Of a stretch of 24,643 bases of DNA, positions 19,345-24,643 are shown piece after piece. This DNA is from Saprolegnia diclina VS20. Its lineage: Eukaryota > Oomycota > Saprolegniomycetes > Saprolegniales > Saprolegniaceae. The first letter of the stretch is position 1. Every line of letters starts with the position of its first letter. The stretch spans positions 52,962 to 77,604 of the forward strand of contig NW_008246219.1 of the NCBI RefSeq assembly GCF_000281045.1, in the 5' to 3' direction. The notes under the pieces were generated by a model that saw only the letters and a program-made list of their open reading frames with translations, did no database searches and was not told the origin of the DNA. The translations under genes and the position numbers were made by a program.

Positions 19345-20589
19345 ATGGAGTCGATGGACGAGGCGAAGAAGGAGCGCCGACGGCTCGTGCTGCGCCTCCG
19401 CAACCGCGTCAAGCAGAAGAAGCGTCGGGATCGGTACCTCAGCGAACGCGAGCGGCTTCTAGCGCAAGTGACCGAGATGCGGTCGGTGCTCACGGAGCTT
19501 GGGCACAAGCAGGTCGTGCCCACGAGCTTGCTGCCATGGAAGGACGTGGCCGGCAGCCTCGCGCAGGCCAGCGTCGAGGCGCGCCTCTCGCTCCAAGTGC
19601 TGCGCGACCGGTGCGAGGCCATGTACCGCCTTGGCCGCGTCATGTCGGCGTGGGTCGGGTCCATGTCCCGCCGCAACAACGTGCCGGTACTGCTTGCGTG
19701 TGTACGATACCTGACGCATCTTTCTTGTAGGACGTGGATCGGCCATTCACATCGACGCCGATCGTGCTGCTCGCCGACGCAGCGTCCCGCAAGCTCGGCC
19801 TCGACTGGTTCACGCAGCACATGTACCACAACACGGACCGCATGCAGCAGCTTTGCGCCTTTCCGAGCGCGGGCACCGTCCGTGATATCTCTGTCGTCGA
19901 CCACGAAAACGGCGTCTCGGACATCCTTGGGCGTATTCAGATCGACTGCGACTTGCCGCTCGAGGCAACGTACGCAGCACTCCACGATAAGATCTGGGAC
20001 GAACTCCGCGGCGACACGCAAGCCGCCATGTCCGAGTTCCTTGACGGCGATGTACAGTGCAATCTCGTGATGCTAGACGAGGTCAAATGTGCTTTTCGTA
20101 GCTCATCAAGAGCATCGATGCCAAGATGGTGTATCGACGTACAGCGCTCACAGCTGAAGAAAGCAACTACTACGTCTGCCGCGAGTTTGTGACCCAAGAC
20201 CGGATCGTGTTTCTGTTTGGGAATTTCAGCCAAGACGCACTCCAGCCCGAGAATGTCCGGTGGCGCCCCCGCATGTTTTGGTACGTATTGTCATATTGTG
20301 CGATAGAAATAAGGGATTCATTAATTGCGCATCTAGGTACTGCCTCGAGCGTTTAGGCGCCGGCCACACTCGCATCAAGCAGATGCTGTACAATGGCCCC
20401 AAAGTTGTTCACAACCAGATCATCCCGTGGACGAATGACGCCGACTGGATTTTGAGCGACAGCATCTCGGACAACCCGCAGTTCCAACAGTACGAGCGCT
20501 GGGTCAACAAGGACTGGCAAGCGATGCTCGAGAGCGACTTTGCTGTCCTCTCGAGCCCCCGGCGCCGCGATTTCTCCAGTGCGCCGTGA
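19345..20589 (+). CDS. bZIP-headed START-like protein (oomycete type)
   Basis: Exons 19345-19686, 19731-20051, 20102-20280 and 20337-20589 (introns of 44, 50 and 56 nt, GT..AG) join to 364 aa. Residues 8-31 are very basic (KKERRRLVLRLRNRVKQKKRR) and are followed by Leu/Met heptads at 38, 45 and 52, as in a bZIP dimerisation helix, though the usual NxxAxxxR core is not exact. The rest (LGLDWFTQHMYHNTDRM, VVDHENGVSDILGRIQI, YYVCREFVTQDRIVF, CLERLGAG) matches my recollection of a large oomycete group with a basic coiled-coil head and a START/lipid-binding-like body, some labelled M96 mating-specific family; that is memory, not a search. A DNA-binding regulator is possible but unproven. The middle intron is uncertain: a donor at 20052 gives a 50-nt intron in frame, while a later GT would leave an implausible 20-nt intron. 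It faces the next gene tail to tail, 113 nt apart. Confidence 0.83.
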
Positions 20590-20702
20590 TGAGTTTCTGT
20601 ATCGGCAATGAATGAATAGATCTCTCCATGTGTTTCAAAGGCAAGTCGTGTTGGAGTTGCATTGACAGTGTTAGGTTAGAACAAACGAAAATATGAAATC
20701 GA

Positions 20703-21206
20703 CTAGACAACGGGGTACGCGACCAGAGTTGCGTTGTCGCTGCAGTCGCACGTACTTTGGACGCCGACTTGCGTCGAGGCCTGCGCCAAAAGACACGGTG
20801 CACAGCAGAGAGCAGCGCCCGCGTCTCGCCACTCGGCGCGTGGTAAGCTCAAAAGCTCCCGCAGATAGACGCGGAGGTTGAAGAGCACGATGGTCGGTAC
20901 AAGCATCACCAACGCCGCAAAGAGGAATGAGCCTGGAGACGTGTCGTGCCAGACCAGATTGGCGAGCGCACCAAGTGTGCAAACCACCCAGAAGACACCA
21001 AAGATAAGGGTAGAGCCAAAGCGCACGAGCCCCAGCAGCGAGAACACCTTGGCCAGCACCACGATCGGACAGCACGAGGCCATGGCCAGCGCTTGCACGT
21101 CGTTGCATGACAGCAGCAGTACCTTCCAGTCGGCCGGGACACCGACAAACTCGGTCTCGTCGTCTTCCGAGATGACGACCAGAGTCTTTTGGCGTGGGCC
21201 GAGCAT
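20703..21206 (-). CDS. PLAC8-like cysteine-rich membrane protein
   Basis: Single exon, 167 aa from MLGPRQ; a further in-frame ATG at 21251 would add 15 residues. After an acidic N-terminus (SEDDETEF) comes W27 with LLLSCND and CCPI at 45-48, then hydrophobic segments at about 48-78 and 88-118, LRVYLREL, and CCAPCLLAQ near the C-terminus. This order (Trp, spaced Cys, CC-P motif, membrane segments, LR-x-LR, CC-x-PC-x-x-AQ) fits the PLAC8/cornifelin family, small membrane proteins known in plants for fruit-size and cadmium-resistance roles. The membrane stretch is longer than in typical PLAC8 proteins, so the family call is moderate. The gene converges on the START-like gene. Confidence 0.65.
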   Translation of the reverse strand: MLGPRQKTLVVISEDDETEFVGVPADWKVLLLSCNDVQALAMASCCPIVVLAKVFSLLGLVRFGSTLIFGVFWVVCTLGALANLVWHDTSPGSFLFAALVMLVPTIVLFNLRVYLRELLSLPRAEWRDAGAALCCAPCLLAQASTQVGVQSTCDCSDNATLVAYPVV

Positions 21207-21883
21207 CGCAAAATGAAAAGTGAATATGTTATCCCTGAAACACTGGATCATCGCCGAACCGACTTCGTTCTAGAGCGTGCAAAGGTGGGGTGTAAACCAC
21301 GGGACGACTCGCACAGATCACGACCACACGACAGCGCGCTTCGTCTAATTTCTATAGCTCGACGACGCCCTTCAACAACAACAAGAGTGAGATTTATGGA
21401 TGATACGTCGTCGTGCACCATTGTAATCACTGTAGCCGAGTGAAGGGGTGTAATCACCCGAACTTTACTGCGCAAGAGTCCAACAACAGTTCGTGAATGA
21501 TACAAAATGTACCGGTGTCCGGACGTCGACGGCGTTTTGGTGTCGTCGTTGGCCACCGCGTCTTGCAAGGTGACAGAGGACCTCGTGCACCCGTGTTGAG
21601 ACCTCTTTTAGCCAGCACTTTGCAGTGTATTTCGAGAAAAATCCATGGCGTGCACATTGCCGCATCGATTTCAAGTGCAAAAATGGGAAGCCACCTCTTT
21701 CTTGTCTTGCATTGGAATGACAATATTGTGCCATGGCGCAGGGCTGTCGTCGTCGTCGTCGCGAGTGTCCCTCTATGCCGCTTGCCGCATGGTTTGCAGA
21801 TTATTACCCCACGAGCAGAATGTTGGTCGTCCGCCGCCGCAGGAGTGGGATCCGCATTTTCCGAAACGCCTCCGACGAGCGCA
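21207..21883. other. Divergent intergenic region between PLAC8-like and GNAT genes
   Basis: About 680 nt. The GNAT frame remains open upstream to 21497 but gives no GNAT-like residues, so it is treated as leader. No TATA word, repeat or RNA gene was recognised. Both promoters should lie here. Confidence 0.5.
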
Positions 21884-22378
21884 ATGGCCCAGAAAGTCCA
21901 GTGGACCTGCAAGCGCTTCTCCGAGCTCTCGGCCGAGCGGCTCTACGATATCCTTCACGCGCGCTGCTCCGTGTTTGTTGCAGAGCAAAAGTGCGTCTGG
22001 CTCGAGGTCGACAACCTCGACAAGGCGCCCACGATGCGCCACTTGGTCGGCGCGACGCCCTCTCACCAAGTCGCAGCTTACGCGCGGCTTGTTGGCCCGG
22101 GCACCAAAGGCCCCACACAAGACTACGCGATGATCAGCCGCGTGCTCACGACTGCAGGCTTTCGCGGCCACGGCCTCGGGAAGACCGTCATGAAGGAAGC
22201 GATCGCAGCGTGCGAGGTCGAGTGGCCGGACAAAAGCATCGTCATCAACGCGCAGGCGTACCTCGAGCCGTTCTACAAGTCGCTTGGGTTTGTCCAGACG
22301 TCCGAGCTCTACGAAGAGGACGGTATCATGCACATGGACATGATCCGAGTGCCGGCGTCGTCGACGAAGCGAGTGTAG
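21884..22378 (+). CDS. ElaA-like GNAT N-acetyltransferase
   Basis: Single exon, 164 aa, the normal length for the ElaA group of acetyl-CoA-dependent acyltransferases; the substrate of this group is not established. Family blocks in order: W7 with KRFSELSAERLYDIL, RCSVFVAEQKC, LEVDNLD, HLVG and YARLVGPG, then SRVLTTAGFRGHGLG (the acetyl-CoA-binding RGxGLG at 94-99), INAQAYLEPFYKSLGF and a tail with EEDGIMHMDM. All the usual ElaA positions are present, so it should be active. The ATG at 21884 places the W-K-F block near residue 7, as expected. It has no introns and no targeting signal, suggesting cytosol. It sits between the PLAC8-like gene and a decayed LRR-like copy, 90 nt from the latter's end. 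Confidence 0.92.
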   Translation: MAQKVQWTCKRFSELSAERLYDILHARCSVFVAEQKCVWLEVDNLDKAPTMRHLVGATPSHQVAAYARLVGPGTKGPTQDYAMISRVLTTAGFRGHGLGKTVMKEAIAACEVEWPDKSIVINAQAYLEPFYKSLGFVQTSELYEEDGIMHMDMIRVPASSTKRV

Positions 22379-22468
22379 TCGCCAAGAACTGAAAGAGAAC
22401 TTGGTTGATCGTGAGGCTATCCAGTTATAGAAGACTATTCTCTTGTACATCGACTATACTCTTGTACG

Positions 22469-23158
22469 CTAGTAGTCTTCTTCAATCGGCTCGTGCAATC
22501 GCATCGACTCGAGCGCTGCGATCCGCGCACCTGCTTCACGCACCGCATCCAGCTGTCGACCGCGCTGGACGTTGAAAAGCTCCAAGTGGTCGAGACACAA
22601 CATTTACTCCAGCGCAGTCGACACATAGCGGCACTTTGGCCGTCGCCCAGACTGTCGAGATCGATCGACAAATGCGTCAACGCCGAGCCGGCGATGGCCG
22701 TTCTCACGAGATCCACCGGAAGCGACGTAATCTTGTGCCAGCTCGTCTCTGCGTGGTGCGCCTCGCCACTCGCAAACAGTCGCAAGCGGCGCACATGACG
22801 TGGCAGCGGTGCCGACAAGAACTCCGGCAAAAGCACAGGTCGTAGCTGAGCTCGATGGTGGAGAGCGTGGTGCAGGCGCGCATCCCGGTGCGGTGACGTT
22901 ACGGGCGTCAACTTGGACCTCGGCCAAGCAGAGGCGCCGCAGGGGCCGAAGCGTAAGCCATTCGATAGCGGACTGGACACCATCAGCAGTCGCCAAGAGT
23001 TTGCTGCCGAAGATTGTGACCTCTACGGTATGCGACGGGCGGCCCAGACTTATGGCTCGAGCGCAGCAGGGAACGCTTCGGCATGATACTCATACTGGGG
23101 CGGGTTAGACTCGAGCACTAGCTCTATCAGAGAGGTCGATAGTGACGTGGCACAGCGA
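22469..23158 (-). pseudogene. Decayed, 5'-truncated LRR-like family copy
   Basis: Reverse-strand similarity to LRR-like gene 1 from about its residue 161 to the stop. The copy carries several breaks: TAC to TAA in the LEPYVW block (stop at 23050-23052), a small deletion just after it, a deletion in the VDAHDVTALVTAM block, loss of one base near the LLPAFLS block, and another small deletion after GDGQSAA. Between the breaks, blocks such as SAPLPRHVRRLRLF and GSALTHLSIDLDSLG are nearly intact, so decay is recent. The end still reads DY plus stop. No N-terminal half or upstream element is present at 23159-23299. Confidence 0.88.
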
Positions 23159-23299
23159 CTGCATAGCTAATGTACAGTATGCCATGATTACTGGTAACTC
23201 ACAAGTCTATTTTTTAGTCAATTTGTCTCTTTCTTGTGCATAGCACAACCCTCAAAACGACGAACAAACGCTTCATTACTTCGGGCCCAAATGTGTCGA

Positions 23300-24250
23300 C
23301 TATTGGCAAGTCAAGATGCGGGTCACTATGCTCAGCTGTCGACCGTCCTGAACATTGAGCAGCTCCAAGTAGGCGTGGCGCGGCATTCGGTTCAACGCAG
23401 ATACCACGATCGCAACGACGTCGTCCAGACTGTCGAAATCGATCGCCGCGTGCGTCAACGCCGAGCCAGCGGTAGCCGCAGTCACTAGATCCACCGGAAG
23501 CGGCGTGATCGCATGCCGCGTGAGACGCCGCATGGGCCGAGACATAAGCCATTGGACGGCCAGTCGGAGGTCTCTATTCACCCACATGAGGCCGCGGCCG
23601 ACGATGGTGATGTCCATGATATGCAGCGGAGAGAGGGCTGCCCAAACGTGCGGTGGGAGGTTGGGACGAAATGGTGCATCGTTGAAGAAGACACACTCGT
23701 TCGGGTCCGAGTCGAGCAACGTGTCAATCTGGGCAAAGCTGATAAGGACATGGCGCAGAGAGGGCGTCGCCGCCAGTTCAGACGCATAATGTTCGACGAT
23801 CTTCAAGGTGCTGGACGGCGACAGATGAATCATGCAGCTCGTCCAAACACCTCGCGCAACGTTGATCATCGCCGAAGTTTGGACACCGAAGACTTGCATG
23901 TTGGAAAAATGTGGTGGTACGTGGCGTCGCCAGTCGATGTAGTCGTCGCGTGGGGACTTGAACGCGACATCGACGCCCATGGCCCAAAGAGGTTGAAGCT
24001 CCGGAAGCGTCCACACGTTGACCGTACCTCTGGGATCAATGATGGCTGCAATGGCTCTGTACTGCGCAATCGGCCAGAGCGCACTTGGGTCGAGCTTTGG
24101 ATGCCGGAGAAGACGAAGGACGCTGGCCCACGCATCGCCAAGAAAGGCGGGCGGCAGCACTTCCAAAAGCGTTCGCAAGGCTATAGCGCTGGGAACGTAG
24201 TGAGCGATGGTGGCCATGAGCTCTCGGCTGCCACCCAGTGTGGCTGCCAT
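23300..24250 (-). CDS. LRR-like family protein 5, internally deleted (possible pseudogene)
   Basis: Open frame of 316 aa starting MAATLGGSRELMATIAHYVPS. The first 45 coding bases are identical to LRR-like gene 1. ALPELQPLWAMGVDVAF-type and NVARGVWTSC blocks match gene 2 better. About 65 residues present in all intact paralogues (from the RRLCL block through the FLSAPLPRHVRRL region) are missing without breaking the frame, and the end is replaced: it stops after LELLNVQDGRQLS plus nine unrelated residues and lacks the SDY tail. It may be translated, but probably as a damaged product. It lies 341 nt downstream of the second RDEL protease, the same order as protease and gene 1 on the plus strand. 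Confidence 0.7.
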   Translation of the reverse strand: MAATLGGSRELMATIAHYVPSAIALRTLLEVLPPAFLGDAWASVLRLLRHPKLDPSALWPIAQYRAIAAIIDPRGTVNVWTLPELQPLWAMGVDVAFKSPRDDYIDWRRHVPPHFSNMQVFGVQTSAMINVARGVWTSCMIHLSPSSTLKIVEHYASELAATPSLRHVLISFAQIDTLLDSDPNECVFFNDAPFRPNLPPHVWAALSPLHIMDITIVGRGLMWVNRDLRLAVQWLMSRPMRRLTRHAITPLPVDLVTAATAGSALTHAAIDFDSLDDVVAIVVSALNRMPRHAYLELLNVQDGRQLSIVTRILTCQ

Positions 24251-24287
24251 GCTGCCTGCCGGCGTGCTCGTCGGAAGTGACCGTGAC

Positions 24288-24317
24288 GGATTGTCGTATC
24301 CGTAGTCATCCGGATAG
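24288..24317 (-). promoter_or_regulatory. Upstream element of LRR-like gene 5
   Basis: Read on the minus strand, CTATCCGGATGAC is followed by TACGGATACGACAATCC, 38-67 nt before the ATG at 24250. It is nearly the same as the element at 14001-14030 in the truncated tandem copy, including the second CGGATACGACAA word. It is preceded by ACCACGTCAG, like the CCACGTCACG of gene 1. Confidence 0.6.
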
Positions 24318-24534
24318 CCTGACGTGGTAGCGGTGTTTGACGTCGCAACGAGAAAGCGAACTGCAGTATCAGTAGTCGCTGCGTCGGAACACATCTAAGC
24401 TTATCCCACATAGCTTGTATCGTCCTTCACCGATGACTCTTCAGAACCAATACCGTATTGGCAAAAGTTGATGATCTTCAAAATGAGCAATCGTGGCGGC
24501 TGGGACCAACCATGGCGCAACACCACGCCAATCA

Positions 24535-24643
24535 TGCAATCGACCAAAACACAAAATTTCAAAATTCGTCTGCGATTCAGTTACTACCGCTTAGAGCTCG
24601 TCGCGCGCAACGTAGACGGGAATCGGGCCCAGCACCGGCGCCG
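24535..24643 (-). repeat. Right arm of the inverted duplication
   Basis: Reverse complement of 13632-13737: protease 3' coding end, stop and about 50 nt of flank. The arm runs off the window, so its full length is unknown. Confidence 0.9.
24591..24643 (-). CDS. Second RDEL-tailed cysteine protease, 3' end only
   Basis: The last 16 codons and the stop of a second copy of the protease at 11780-13684, cut by the window edge. It reads APVLGPIPVYVARDEL, the same as copy 1, so the RDEL tail is kept. Whether the catalytic part is intact lies outside the window. Confidence 0.88.
   Translation of the reverse strand, partial: APVLGPIPVYVARDEL

Noticed and set aside
20085-20101. A 20-nt intron in the START-like gene using the GTCAAA donor at 20082
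   Set aside because: Shorter than any plausible spliceosomal intron here; the donor at 20052 gives a normal 50-nt intron in frame.
1-24643. Search for a transposon, CRISPR array, defence island or secondary-metabolite cluster
   Set aside because: No transposase, reverse transcriptase, spaced repeats or biosynthetic enzymes were found; the repeats present are explained by local duplication.

Overview
The window looks like nuclear DNA of an oomycete, most likely a water mould of the Saprolegnia/Achlya/Aphanomyces type. This is inferred from gene content and structure: G+C-rich coding sequence, very short GT...TAG introns (42-79 nt, usually GTAC/GTAT at the donor), closely packed genes, an LRR receptor kinase with one exon per repeat, and a bZIP-headed START-like protein. 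No bacterial operon, rRNA, CRISPR array or intact transposon was seen. Gene models were built by hand by joining open frames across introns; most close exactly in frame.

Left part (1-7.2 kb), conserved housekeeping genes: VPS33, the SM protein of the HOPS/CORVET tethers (minus, 9 exons, 636 aa), and a full-length ABCB/P-glycoprotein-type exporter (plus, 3 exons, 1281 aa). They are divergently oriented. About 1.8 kb without a convincing gene follows, containing a short telomere-like tract.

Middle (9-13.7 kb): an LRR receptor-like TKL kinase whose DFG motif reads GFS (possible pseudokinase), then a papain-like cysteine protease with an N-terminal membrane segment and a C-terminal RDEL, which predicts an ER resident.

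Right part (14-24.6 kb), a young and unstable gene family: three intact, single-exon paralogues of an F-box-like/leucine-rich protein lie in tandem (14.3-18.9 kb), preceded by a broken copy of the first one's promoter and 5' end. Two decayed members lie on the other strand (22.5-24.3 kb). Between them are three unrelated genes: a bZIP/START-like protein, a PLAC8-like cysteine-rich membrane protein and an ElaA-like GNAT acetyltransferase. The right edge holds the last codons of a second RDEL protease on the minus strand, 341 nt before a minus-strand family member. The protease + LRR-like unit is therefore present twice in inverted orientation.

The most novel material is this family (shared upstream CCGGAT element, conserved SDY tail, no introns) coupled to a duplicated ER-tailed protease. 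A joint function is not shown by the sequence; the supported claim is co-duplication.
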